Assembly: GCA_001768565.1 (NCBI GenBank) | Contig: MEOE01000014.1 | Location: forward strand, 18,267-82,266 | DNA from: Bacteroidetes bacterium GWF2_33_16 | Lineage (GTDB): Bacteria > Bacteroidota > Bacteroidia > Bacteroidales > UBA12077 | Reading direction: 5' to 3' | Length of the DNA: 64,000 bases | Part shown: positions 25,370 to 33,707 of the stretch, piece after piece | How the letters are laid out: every line of letters begins with the position of its first letter | Position numbering within the stretch: position 1 is the first letter of the stretch | Translations under genes and position numbers: made by a program | Notes under the pieces: generated by a model | Databases searched by the model: none | The model's input: the letters and a program-made list of their open reading frames with translations, nothing else | What the model was told of the DNA's origin: nothing

Positions 25370-27106
25370 ATGCTAAGAATAAGGAGAATATTTAATCCAT
25401 ATAATAAAGCAAATATTCGAAAAATTGAGAGAATAAAAGAGATTATTCAGATTCAGTTTCCAGGAATATCACAGAAAAAAATTAATAAATTAGAGAGTGA
25501 GTTGCTAGATCCTATTAAGCATAAATATCAATCAATGCTTTTTGTTGCCGAAGATATAAATGATGCAATTAGAGGATTTGCTATTTTACTTTATATGCCG
25601 GATCATAAGTTGTGTTATTTAGACTTAATAGCTGTTTCACCGGAAAAAGCATCTTCTGGTTTAGGTGGTGCTATTTATACGCGTGTAAGAGAAGAAGCTG
25701 AATTACTCAATGCCAATGGCTTGTTTTTTGAATGTTTACCGGATGACCCTGCTTTGTGCAAGGATGGTGATATATTACTGCAAAACCAAAAAAGACTTGC
25801 GTTTTATGAAAGTTTTGGTGCCAGACCAATTGCAAATACTTTGTATGAAATGAAAGTTAACCCTGAAGATGATTGCCCTCCTTACCTTGTATATGATGGT
25901 CTAAATAAATTTGATACACTTCCGGCGAAAACTCTTAAAGGTATAATAAAAGCTATTTTGGAAAGAAAATATGGAGATTATTGTCCTGAGTCGTATATTA
26001 AAATGGTTGTAAATAGTGTTAAAGATAACCCATTTTTACTTCGACAACCTAAGTATGTTAAATCGAGAAAAATAAGTTCAATAAATAAGAATATTAAAGA
26101 AAAGAACAAAATTTTATTAATTGTAAACAACAAACATGCTATACATCATATAAAGGAGAGAGGATATGTTGAATCTCCGGTTAGGGTCGAAAGTATCCAA
26201 AGAGAATTAGATAAAACTGGTTTTTTTCACCAAGATAATGCCCTAGAATATCCTGAACGATTTATTTTAAAGGTGCATGATCGTGATTATGTTAATTATT
26301 TTAAGAAAGTGTGTAAGAACTTATCTAAAGGCAAATCTGTATACCCATATGTTTTTCCTATTCGAAATGGAACCAAAGCCCCCAAAGAATTATCGGTAAG
26401 AGCTGGTTATTATTGTTTTGATACTTTTACACCATTAAACCAAAATGCTTTTTTGGCAGCTCGTTGGGGAGTTAATTGTACATTAACTGCTACAGATGCA
26501 ATAATTGGGGGTCGAAAAATTGCCTATGTATTAACGCGTCCTCCCGGGCATCATGCAGAAAGATCCGTATTTGGTGGATTTTGTTATTTTAATAATTGTG
26601 CAATTGCAGCTCAACGATTTAGTGAGATTGGAAAAGTCGCTATCCTGGATATTGATTTTCATCATGGTAATGGACAACAACAAATATTTTATGAGAGAAG
26701 TGATGTTTTAACTATCTCTATTCATGGACATCCATCTTTTGCATATCCATATTTTTCGGGATTTGCAGAAGAAGCTGGTGAAGGTGATGGACATCTATTT
26801 AACTTCAATTTCCCTTTGCCAGAGAAAACAACCTATGAAGCTTATACTAAAATACTGATTAAATCACTAAAGCTTATTCGAAACTATAAACCTGATTTTT
26901 TAATAATTGCTTTTGGGCTCGACACTGCAAAAGGAGATCCAACCGGAACCTGGAATTTTTCGTTTGAAAACTTCATGAGTACCGGTAAACTTATTGGTGG
27001 ATTAAAAATTCCTACATTAATTGTTCAGGAGGGTGGGTATAAGAATCAATCTCTTGGATCGAATGCCAGAGCATTTTTTAGTGGTTTTTATACGGCAAAT
27101 AATTAA
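25370..27106 (+). CDS. GNAT acetyltransferase fused to HDAC-family deacetylase
   Basis: The 578-residue protein joins two enzymes. Residues about 1-195 are a GNAT N-acetyltransferase-like domain (YLDLIAVSPEKASSGLGGAI is the acetyl-CoA strand-loop; RLAFYESFGARPI follows). Residues about 235-575 are a zinc-dependent deacetylase of the acetylpolyamine amidohydrolase/class II HDAC type. Its catalytic set is complete: His394-His395 (PPGHHAE), zinc ligands Asp429, His431 and Asp518, and Tyr557 (EGGY). The substrate could be a polyamine, amino sugar or protein lysine. It stands alone, with no polyamine genes around it. Confidence 0.88.
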   Translation: MLRIRRIFNPYNKANIRKIERIKEIIQIQFPGISQKKINKLESELLDPIKHKYQSMLFVAEDINDAIRGFAILLYMPDHKLCYLDLIAVSPEKASSGLGGAIYTRVREEAELLNANGLFFECLPDDPALCKDGDILLQNQKRLAFYESFGARPIANTLYEMKVNPEDDCPPYLVYDGLNKFDTLPAKTLKGIIKAILERKYGDYCPESYIKMVVNSVKDNPFLLRQPKYVKSRKISSINKNIKEKNKILLIVNNKHAIHHIKERGYVESPVRVESIQRELDKTGFFHQDNALEYPERFILKVHDRDYVNYFKKVCKNLSKGKSVYPYVFPIRNGTKAPKELSVRAGYYCFDTFTPLNQNAFLAARWGVNCTLTATDAIIGGRKIAYVLTRPPGHHAERSVFGGFCYFNNCAIAAQRFSEIGKVAILDIDFHHGNGQQQIFYERSDVLTISIHGHPSFAYPYFSGFAEEAGEGDGHLFNFNFPLPEKTTYEAYTKILIKSLKLIRNYKPDFLIIAFGLDTAKGDPTGTWNFSFENFMSTGKLIGGLKIPTLIVQEGGYKNQSLGSNARAFFSGFYTANN

Positions 27107-27429
27107 TAGATATTGCTCCTCAATAACTTCAATTTTGCAATATATCTAAATAATAGTAAATACCTGAAAATAAATGCTTACCTTTGCCGAAATATCAGAT
27201 TTGATAATTTGTGCTTTAATTTACTACTTTACCCATTGTAATTAGTTCAGAACTGCTCTCTTTTTTAAATCCAATTTTTAATTTTTTAACAGGTATTTGT
27301 AAGTACAATGCTTGTTCGTTTAAAACACTTTGCTTAGTCCATAAAATCAAGAAATTGCCGGATCTGCATAAATCTTTACAACAAACAAACTGCCCTGTTA
27401 CACAACAAACAATTTAATTTTTTAAGACA
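27107..27429 (+). promoter_or_regulatory. promoter and long leader of the cold-shock operon
   Basis: This 323-base gap has no gene. TACCTTTG at 27179-27186 is an exact -7 box, which predicts transcription from about 27190 and a leader of about 240 nucleotides before the RRM start codon. Long structured leaders are known for cold-shock mRNAs such as E. coli cspA; whether this one acts as a thermosensor is inference. An imperfect hairpin at 27110-27150 has no T-run. Confidence 0.5.
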
Positions 27430-27690
27430 ATGAACATTTATGTAGGAAACCTTGATTACGAGGTTAGTAAAAGCGACCTTGAAGAGGTATTCGAAGAGTA
27501 TGGAGCTGTTAGTGCAGCAAATATTATTATCGATAAATATAGTGGAAGAAGTAAGGGCTTTGGTTTTGTTACCATGGAAAATAGTGATGAAGCTAACAAA
27601 GCGATACAAGAACTTAATGGTGCTAAATACGAAAACAGAGAAATTGTTGTAAATGAGGCAAAGCCTAAAAAAGACAGTTTCAATAATTAA
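27430..27690 (+). CDS. RRM-domain RNA-binding protein
   Basis: The 86-residue protein is a single RNA recognition motif with RNP2 at residues 3-8 (IYVGNL) and RNP1 from residue 42 (KGFGFVTM), then a short Lys-rich tail. Such small bacterial RRM proteins bind single-stranded RNA and are often cold-induced. It starts 13 bases before the cspA start, counting from its stop, and shares the long leader at 27107-27429, so the two form one unit. Confidence 0.94.
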   Translation: MNIYVGNLDYEVSKSDLEEVFEEYGAVSAANIIIDKYSGRSKGFGFVTMENSDEANKAIQELNGAKYENREIVVNEAKPKKDSFNN

Positions 27691-27703
27691 TAATTCAATT
27701 TTT

Positions 27704-27904
27704 ATGACAAAAGGAAAAGTAAAATGGTACAACGAAACCAAAGGATTTGGTTTTATTGAATCAGAAAATGGTGAAGATGTATTTGTTCACAGATCAGGAT
27801 TAGTTAGTTCATACGACCAACTTCAACCAGAGCAACAAGTAGTTTTCGATACCAAACAAGGCGACAAAGGTATTGTTGCTATTAATGTGAAATCAGCAAA
27901 CTAA
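27704..27904 (+). CDS. cold-shock protein, CspA family
   Basis: The 66-residue protein is a single cold-shock domain: KGKVKWYNETKGFGFI (RNP1 at residues 13-18) and DVFVH (RNP2 at 25-29), followed by the family's GIVAINV end. It acts as an RNA chaperone in the cytoplasm. I chose the ATG at 27704 because it gives the exact family N-terminus (MTKGKVKWYN); an in-frame upstream start would lie inside the RRM gene. Confidence 0.95.
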   Translation: MTKGKVKWYNETKGFGFIESENGEDVFVHRSGLVSSYDQLQPEQQVVFDTKQGDKGIVAINVKSAN

Positions 27905-27958
27905 ATCTATATTAAGAGTTCACTTTGGTGAATTCTTGAAATAATCTACACCTTTATT

Positions 27959-28000
27959 ACCCATTCCCATCTTAATGAAAGGAATGGGTATTAATATTTT
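27959..28000 (+). terminator. intrinsic terminator after cspA
   Basis: A perfect 9-bp stem (ACCCATTCC / GGAATGGGT) with a 13-base loop is followed by ATTAATATTTTTT. A weaker hairpin (AAGAGTTCAC / GTGAATTCTT) sits just before it at 27913-27937. Confidence 0.75.
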
Positions 28001-28096
28001 TTATACAGATTTTAATCCGTATTTTTATAGTGTAATTAGTTTCCTTAATTATAAAGATTTTAAGCTTTTATTAAAGTTACAGAATAACTAATTCCA

Positions 28097-28963
28097 ATGA
28101 GGCAGTTAACCATTACAAAACAAATAACCCAGAGAACCGATGAATCAATTAGTCGGTATTTTCAGGAAATAAATAAGTATTCGTTAATTACTGCCGAAGA
28201 AGAAATGGATTTATCGGTACTTATCAGAAGTGGCGATACTGCTGCACTTGAAAAACTTATAGTTGCTAATCTGCGTTTTGTTGTATCTGTAGCCAAGCAA
28301 TATCAGAATCAGGGTTTATCATTCTCCGATTTAATAAATGAAGGCAATGTTGGACTAGTTAAAGCAGCAAAAAAGTATGATGAAACCAGGGGGTTCAAAT
28401 TCATATCATATGCCGTTTGGTGGATTCGCCAGTCAATTATTCAGGCAATCTCAGATCAGACTCGTATTGTTCATTTGCCATTTAACCGAATATCATCAAT
28501 AAATAAAATCTCAAAAGCAATTCCTCATCTCGAACAGGAATTTGGAAGAGAACCATGCGATTCAGAAATTGCAGAATATCTTGAACTTACGAAAGATGAG
28601 ATTGCATTATCAAATAATATTAAAAGAAAACATATTTCGTTCGATATGCCTCTTTCAATGGATGATAATAATGATTTTAATTTGTATGATGTAATTCAAA
28701 CAGGAAATATTCCTTCTCCCGATAACGATTTGATTAAAGAATCAGTAAATATCAACATAATTAGGGCATTAAGTAAGTTATCGCAGAGAGAAGCTAAAAT
28801 AATAACTATGTCATATGGACTCAGTGGTACGCCAATTTATTCATTGCAGGATATTGCGACTTATTATAACATGTCATCAGAAAGAATACGACAAATAAAA
28901 GACAAATCTTTGACTCGGTTAAAGATAATTATGAGTGGCAATCATTCTTTTATGGAGAACTAA
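28097..28963 (+). CDS. group 2 sigma-70 family RNA polymerase sigma factor
   Basis: The 288-residue protein has the size and layout of the Bacteroidota primary sigma factor: a MRQLTITKQIT start, region 2 (ANLRFVVSVAKQYQNQGLSFSDLINEGN, KFISYAVWWIRQSI), region 3 (DSEIAEYLEL) and region 4. Region 2 is very close to the housekeeping type. Region 4.2 (SLQDIATYYNMSSERIRQIKDKSL) and the linker differ clearly from the primary-sigma pattern I know (TLEEIGxxxGLTRERVRQIK). I therefore read it as a second, alternative paralogue, probably recognising a variant -33 element. It sits between two cold-shock genes. Confidence 0.85.
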   Translation: MRQLTITKQITQRTDESISRYFQEINKYSLITAEEEMDLSVLIRSGDTAALEKLIVANLRFVVSVAKQYQNQGLSFSDLINEGNVGLVKAAKKYDETRGFKFISYAVWWIRQSIIQAISDQTRIVHLPFNRISSINKISKAIPHLEQEFGREPCDSEIAEYLELTKDEIALSNNIKRKHISFDMPLSMDDNNDFNLYDVIQTGNIPSPDNDLIKESVNINIIRALSKLSQREAKIITMSYGLSGTPIYSLQDIATYYNMSSERIRQIKDKSLTRLKIIMSGNHSFMEN

Positions 28964-29014
28964 AGCAGTAACATTAAAACAGTAATTTCAAATTAAAAAC
29001 AAAACCAATTAATT

Positions 29015-29464
29015 ATGGGTAGATCACAAGAAACTCAAAACAAAAAAGAAGTAAGGAATAAAAAAGAGAAGAAAAGAAAAGATAAGGCCGAGAAAAAAAT
29101 GGCCCGAAAGGATAATGAGAAAAGAAGCATGGATGATATGATTGCTTATGTCGATGAAAATGGCATGATAACATCAACTCCTCCCGATCCGAGTAAAAAA
29201 AGAAAAGTTATTTTAGAAAACATTGAAGTTAGTATTCCAAAAAAAGATAAATCTCAAAAGCCTGATCCAATTAGAAAGGGTATTATTACCTATTTTAACG
29301 ATTCAAAAGGTTTTGGATTTATAAAAGATTCAGAAACAGGTGAAAGTGTTTTTGTTCATGTTAATAATATACTCGAAGAAGTAAGAGAGAATAATGTAGT
29401 TAACTTTGAAGTTGAAATGGGTCCAAAGGGTCTGGCAGCTACAAAAGTGAAACTATTTAAATAG
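29015..29464 (+). CDS. cold-shock-domain protein with basic N-terminal tail
   Basis: The 149-residue protein is the Bacteroidota-type long cold-shock protein. Residues 1-40 are an extreme Lys/Arg/Glu-rich tail (MGRSQETQNKKEVRNKK...). A short conserved DDMIAYVDENGMITSTPPDP stretch follows, then a cold-shock domain at about 85-149 with KGFGFI (RNP1) and SVFVHV (RNP2). The tail probably contacts RNA or ribosomes. Its stop overlaps the convergent desaturase gene by 8 bases, so neither has a private terminator. Confidence 0.92.
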   Translation: MGRSQETQNKKEVRNKKEKKRKDKAEKKMARKDNEKRSMDDMIAYVDENGMITSTPPDPSKKRKVILENIEVSIPKKDKSQKPDPIRKGIITYFNDSKGFGFIKDSETGESVFVHVNNILEEVRENNVVNFEVEMGPKGLAATKVKLFK

Positions 29465-30554
29465 GGTAGGGTTGACCTAACTTTTTCAACATCTTTGCAT
29501 GTTCCCATAAGGCTTTTAAGAATCCAGGTTGTACATTATAGGGCAAATCATATTGATGTGCCGTTTCTTTTACCATTTTAGAAATTTTATGGTAATGCAC
29601 ATGACTTATATTTGGAAATAAATGGTGTTCAACCTGGTAATTTAATCCTCCAATTAACCACGACAAAACCTTGTTGTTGGGAGAATAATCAGATGTAGTT
29701 CTCAGTTGATGTACAGCCCAACTATTTTGTATGGATCCATCCTTCTCAGGTAGCGGGTAAACCGATGTTGGGACCACATGTGCTGTTTGAAAAATAATTG
29801 TAAGTAAAAATCCACTAACAAAATGCATGGTAATAAAAAATAGTATAATCCAATACCAGGCAAAAGGCAGTACCAACATAGGTATAACCAAGAAAACTCC
29901 AAAATATAAAATCTTAGAAATAATTAAAGAGATAAACAATTGTTTGTTTGTGCTATGATTACTTAATTGAGCTCCTCTTTTAATATATCGATTTAATTGA
30001 GCATAATCTTTTGTAGTTACCCACGAAAGAGTCATTAATCCATATAAAAACCATGCATATATATGTTGATATTTATGTGCTTTTAAAAGAGGTTTGTGGG
30101 GTGATAAACGTATAACTGAACCCGGATCAATATCTTCATCAATGCCATCAATATTTGTGTATCCATGATGTAATGTATTATGCTGATACTGCCAGTTTGG
30201 AGGGAATCCTCCTACCATATACATTGTTTTAATCATCCACTTATTTATAGTTTTGTTTTTTGAATAGCTGTGGTGATTGGCGTCGTGCATAATAGCCATT
30301 CCAACACCAGCTTTCCCAAATCCAATAATAGCCCAACATATAAAAACGCCAGCCAGAGAGTCAATAACTCCTGTAATCATTAAAAAATAAGGGATAAGAT
30401 AAAGCAAAAACATAAAAACCGATTTAAGGGCTAAATTTAGATTACCATATTTCGAAAGGTTATTTTTTTCAAAATAGTTGTCGACTTTATCCCTTAAACT
30501 TGTTATAAACTCTGGTTTATTTTGTGCCTTAAATCGAATGTTTATTTTTTCCAT
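29457..30554 (-). CDS. front-end fatty acid desaturase
   Basis: The 365-residue membrane di-iron enzyme has the three histidine boxes of acyl desaturases: HDANHHS (near residue 92), QHNTLHH (near 130) and QVEHHLFP (near 305). The Gln in the third box marks the front-end (Delta5/Delta6-like, linoleoyl-CoA desaturase-like) group. Four or so transmembrane helices lie between the boxes. No cytochrome b5 domain is fused, so electrons come from a separate donor. It ends tail-to-tail with a cold-shock gene, fitting a role in membrane fluidity at low temperature. The reaction needs O2, notable beside [FeFe] hydrogenase maturases in the same genome. Confidence 0.9.
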   Translation of the reverse strand: MEKINIRFKAQNKPEFITSLRDKVDNYFEKNNLSKYGNLNLALKSVFMFLLYLIPYFLMITGVIDSLAGVFICWAIIGFGKAGVGMAIMHDANHHSYSKNKTINKWMIKTMYMVGGFPPNWQYQHNTLHHGYTNIDGIDEDIDPGSVIRLSPHKPLLKAHKYQHIYAWFLYGLMTLSWVTTKDYAQLNRYIKRGAQLSNHSTNKQLFISLIISKILYFGVFLVIPMLVLPFAWYWIILFFITMHFVSGFLLTIIFQTAHVVPTSVYPLPEKDGSIQNSWAVHQLRTTSDYSPNNKVLSWLIGGLNYQVEHHLFPNISHVHYHKISKMVKETAHQYDLPYNVQPGFLKALWEHAKMLKKLGQPYPI

Positions 30555-30642
30555 ATATAATTAAAATTTTGTTTATGCCTAGATTTTTGTTCAGGCAACT
30601 GCAACCTATAAAAGAGAAACGAAAAATCGCTTAAATTGTTTA

Positions 30643-31458
30643 TTAAGCTGCTAGTTTCTTAGTTAATACAAAGCTCCAATATTCAAATTTGCCATTATTG
30701 AAAGAATTGAATCGTTCAGTGCCTTTTGTACCTGCGAATTTAAGGAAGAACTTTTTTAATATTCCGGGTACTTTTTTCTGAATGAGTGTTTCTCTTCTTA
30801 CTGTATCAAGTTCTAATCCTTTTGCTACATTCTTAGTTATTTCAATTTCATTTATTATACTAAATCCGCATTCCAGAAGCTTTTGTTTTATTTCTTTAAC
30901 CCTTCCATGTTCCATCATATCGGCAAACAGAAAATGGCCATTAGGTGATAATACCCTATGTACTTCGTTAAAAAAAACTTTAATATCGCTGTAGCAACGA
31001 GCCGACTCAACATTTACAATTGCATCATAGGATCCCTTTTCGAAAGGTAATTTTTCAGCTCTGCCTTCTACAAATGATAATCCGGGTACACTATAAAACT
31101 GATTACAAAATTTAATTACACTTGTAGAAATGTCTAAGCCTGTGTACTTGAGTGGTTTATAATAACGGGCAATATAATGTGCGCCACCGCCTCTTCCCGA
31201 ACCTACTTCTAGCACATTCTTATTCTCAAGTTTTACCCTATTAACAACATGATCATAGAGTTGAATACAATACCTGTTTTTTTCATCTCCTTTTTCAAGA
31301 TCAATTACCTTTTCTCCATTTAACGATGCATAGCCGTAATTCATAAAATTAGCAGTTATATCTTTATCAAAACGGATTAGCAATTTATGCCATATCTGCC
31401 ACATTGGTCTGCGCAAAACCGCTGGGAACTCGCAGTAATTGTCAACAACGTTTATCAT
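30643..31458 (-). CDS. class I SAM-dependent methyltransferase
   Basis: Starting at the internal ATG (MINVVDNYCEF) gives 271 residues. A longer form from 31533 would add 25 residues of hydrophobic sequence that looks like untranslated leader. The SAM-binding motif I is VLEVGSGRGGGAHYIARYY, followed by GLDIS, and motif II by YDAIVNVESARCY. The pattern resembles phthiotriol-type O-methyltransferases acting on large lipids, but the substrate is not determinable. It is 88 bases upstream of the desaturase on the same strand. Confidence 0.82.
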   Translation of the reverse strand: MINVVDNYCEFPAVLRRPMWQIWHKLLIRFDKDITANFMNYGYASLNGEKVIDLEKGDEKNRYCIQLYDHVVNRVKLENKNVLEVGSGRGGGAHYIARYYKPLKYTGLDISTSVIKFCNQFYSVPGLSFVEGRAEKLPFEKGSYDAIVNVESARCYSDIKVFFNEVHRVLSPNGHFLFADMMEHGRVKEIKQKLLECGFSIINEIEITKNVAKGLELDTVRRETLIQKKVPGILKKFFLKFAGTKGTERFNSFNNGKFEYWSFVLTKKLAA

Positions 31459-31598
31459 AGTAATTTGGTTTAGTAGTTTAATGCAAGTTAAAAACAGATG
31501 AAAGCAATAGAAAATAAAAGGGTTGAATAACAAAATAAAAGGGGATAATGGAATATTTATGGGATGAATAACACTCAGTTGAGGGTAAATGAACTATC

Positions 31599-32450
31599 TT
31601 ATTGTTCGGCAATAACATCTTTAATTGGCACAATGTATTGCCTCGAAACAGGTATTCTGTCTTCTAAAAAGTTCATTTTTAGAAGGAAACCGCTGTAAGT
31701 ACGTGTCAGTTTTTCAATATGCAAGGTATTTACAATTGTTGTACGATGGCAACGAATAAATTTTTTCTGATTCGATAATTGAAACTCTATATTTTTAAGT
31801 GTACTTCTTAAAAGTTTTTTTTCAACTACACCTTTTTCTAAATAGTTTATTTCAACATAATTATCAGCCGATTGAATAGAGATAATATTTTTAAATTTTA
31901 GTGTTAATTTATCAGATTTGTTATCTGAAATAAAATCTATTTCTTCTTCAACCTCAATTTTTTCAAATTCTTTTATTTTTAAAAAATATTGAGTGTTTTG
32001 TTCCTTAAGTATACCAATTATTTGTTCCAGAGATTTGTTTTTATAAAGAATTAATAAAACTAACAATGGTAAAAGGCAAACCAATACTACCTTTAGCATA
32101 ATAAAAAGTGTTAAGTAGACATTACCCACATATCTGATATAAAATGCAAAAGCAGTTGATGTTATAACTAAAAAAAAAGTACTGAGCGTAAACGGAGGGC
32201 CACTTTCCCACTCACTTGTTTTAAACCATTTAGGTATAAATAGGGGAATTAATATAAACGCGATAAACTCTATTAGGAAAACAATTGCACCAAAACCGGT
32301 AACAAACAACAGTCGATTATTGTAATCAAGTAATTCGAGTGGGAAAGGCTGGAAAAACAGGATAAAAAGAAATACACCAAAGCTGATTAAAAATAGCCGG
32401 CTTAACTCATCTTTAAAAGAATTTAATATATTTTTCTTCAGATTATCCAA
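31599..32450 (-). CDS. membrane-bound LytTR transcriptional regulator
   Basis: The 283-residue protein has four transmembrane helices (residues about 18-135), a short coiled linker and a C-terminal LytTR DNA-binding domain (about 180-280: IISIQSADNYVEINYLEKG, FIRCHRTTIVNT, RIPVSRQYI). It lacks a receiver domain, so the membrane part is probably the sensor. Its start region is divergent from an outer-membrane lipoprotein gene, a likely target; that is inferred from position only. Confidence 0.88.
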   Translation of the reverse strand: MDNLKKNILNSFKDELSRLFLISFGVFLFILFFQPFPLELLDYNNRLLFVTGFGAIVFLIEFIAFILIPLFIPKWFKTSEWESGPPFTLSTFFLVITSTAFAFYIRYVGNVYLTLFIMLKVVLVCLLPLLVLLILYKNKSLEQIIGILKEQNTQYFLKIKEFEKIEVEEEIDFISDNKSDKLTLKFKNIISIQSADNYVEINYLEKGVVEKKLLRSTLKNIEFQLSNQKKFIRCHRTTIVNTLHIEKLTRTYSGFLLKMNFLEDRIPVSRQYIVPIKDVIAEQ

Positions 32451-32605
32451 TTATTGTTTTTGTATAAAGTTACGCAAAGATTAAATTATTTTCAATCCTT
32501 AATTAATAGACTTAAGTCAGTAATTATTAATTTTTCTTACATAGAGTAGTGTTTATTAATTCAATTAAAAAATTGTGTAACAGCTGTAAATACAGATTGC
32601 TATTA

Positions 32606-32635
32606 TTGTGAAATTATCAGAAACTATTATCTTTG
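32606..32635 (+). promoter_or_regulatory. consensus promoter that fixes the downstream start
   Basis: TTG at 32606-32608 and TATCTTTG at 32628-32635 are 19 bases apart, a textbook Bacteroidota -33/-7 pair. The predicted transcription start near 32640 lies after a possible ATG-less upstream start at 32633, so translation must begin later, at 32717. Confidence 0.7.
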
Positions 32636-32716
32636 GTTTACTATGTTTTTATACTATTTAATATTAATGAGTTCGCAAAATACACAACATCAAAATTATT
32701 TTCTAAAAAATTGAAT

Positions 32717-33535
32717 ATGATTAGAGGTATATTTATAACTAGTAAGCAATTCATAAATATATTGTATATAGTTATTCTTATTTCGATTAATTCTTGTTCT
32801 TCAATGTATATTCCTGCAAATACCAACATCCCTTTACTTGATAAGAAAGGAGAGAAACAAGTCGATTTTTATTTGAGTACTACAGGTGCACAATTAACCG
32901 GGAATTATGCATTTTCGGATAAATACGCGATTATGGCAACAAGCAGTTTTTCATATAAGAATTTTTCTGATTATTATGATTTTTGGGATTATGTATTTGA
33001 CGGCACTAGCAGTGAATCTTCCTTTTTTGATGAAAGTGAATTTGCGCATCATTATAACGAGATTGGTTTTGGCAGATATAATATTTTTGATTCAAGAATT
33101 AAAGGAGAACTATTTTGTGGCATTGGTTATGGCGTGGCAAAAGATAAGTTATCAAGTGATGATTATATTGTAACATATAGTTATAGTAATGAATATTGGT
33201 TAGGTTTTGTCCAGTATAATTTTGGACGAAGGTTTAGAAAAGTTGATATTGGTGGTGGTATAAGGGTAGGATATAGTGCTTTTAGTTTTACTTTTCCAGA
33301 TGAAGATTTACCCATATTGGTATATACAACCGATAATTTTAATAACTTTTTTATTGAACCCTCATTTATCGTAAAATTCGGAAATGAAAATATAAAATTT
33401 GTTATTCGGGCAGGAGGCAGCTTGGTAAAAACCTGGGATTTTGATAATAATATTGAAACTACAAAAGGCATGGGTGATTTTTTAATTAATACAACCTCTG
33501 TTCATATTTCTTTCGGAATAAATTTTAATTTCTAA
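32717..33535 (+). CDS. outer-membrane beta-barrel lipoprotein
   Basis: The ATG at 32717 gives 272 residues and is the first suitable start after the promoter at 32606-32635. A signal peptide ends in the lipobox INSC, and SSMYIPANTNIPLLDKKGE follows. The rest alternates hydrophobic and polar residues with many Tyr/Phe and Gly (VDFYLSTTGAQLTGNYAF, YNEIGFGRYNIF), and ends in the aromatic HISFGINFNF strand of an outer-membrane barrel. Related lipoproteins are common in Bacteroidota but uncharacterised. It is divergent from the LytTR regulator and ends at a hairpin terminator. Confidence 0.8.
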   Translation: MIRGIFITSKQFINILYIVILISINSCSSMYIPANTNIPLLDKKGEKQVDFYLSTTGAQLTGNYAFSDKYAIMATSSFSYKNFSDYYDFWDYVFDGTSSESSFFDESEFAHHYNEIGFGRYNIFDSRIKGELFCGIGYGVAKDKLSSDDYIVTYSYSNEYWLGFVQYNFGRRFRKVDIGGGIRVGYSAFSFTFPDEDLPILVYTTDNFNNFFIEPSFIVKFGNENIKFVIRAGGSLVKTWDFDNNIETTKGMGDFLINTTSVHISFGINFNF

Positions 33536-33566
33536 CTTTTTTATTAATAGTAATTTGGAATTGATA

Positions 33567-33620
33567 ATTAGGATGTATTTTGTTTAAACAAATTGATATC
33601 CTAATAAATAATATTTTTTC
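33567..33620 (+). terminator. long hairpin terminator
   Basis: ATTAGGAT (33567-33574) pairs with ATCCTAAT (33598-33605). Inside lies the 14-bp palindrome TTTGTTTAAACAAA, so the stem can extend. ATATTTTTT follows. Confidence 0.65.
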
Positions 33621-33707
33621 TATCTTTAGATCAGAATCAAAAACGAAACATCTTCATTTTATAAACAAGAATGTTATAATATAAAGTAAAACCCCAAATT
33701 CAAATTT

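Noticed and set aside
27376..27741. Minus-strand frame opposite the RRM and cspA genes
   Set aside because: It is the antisense shadow of two clear RNA-binding genes and has no plausible domain.
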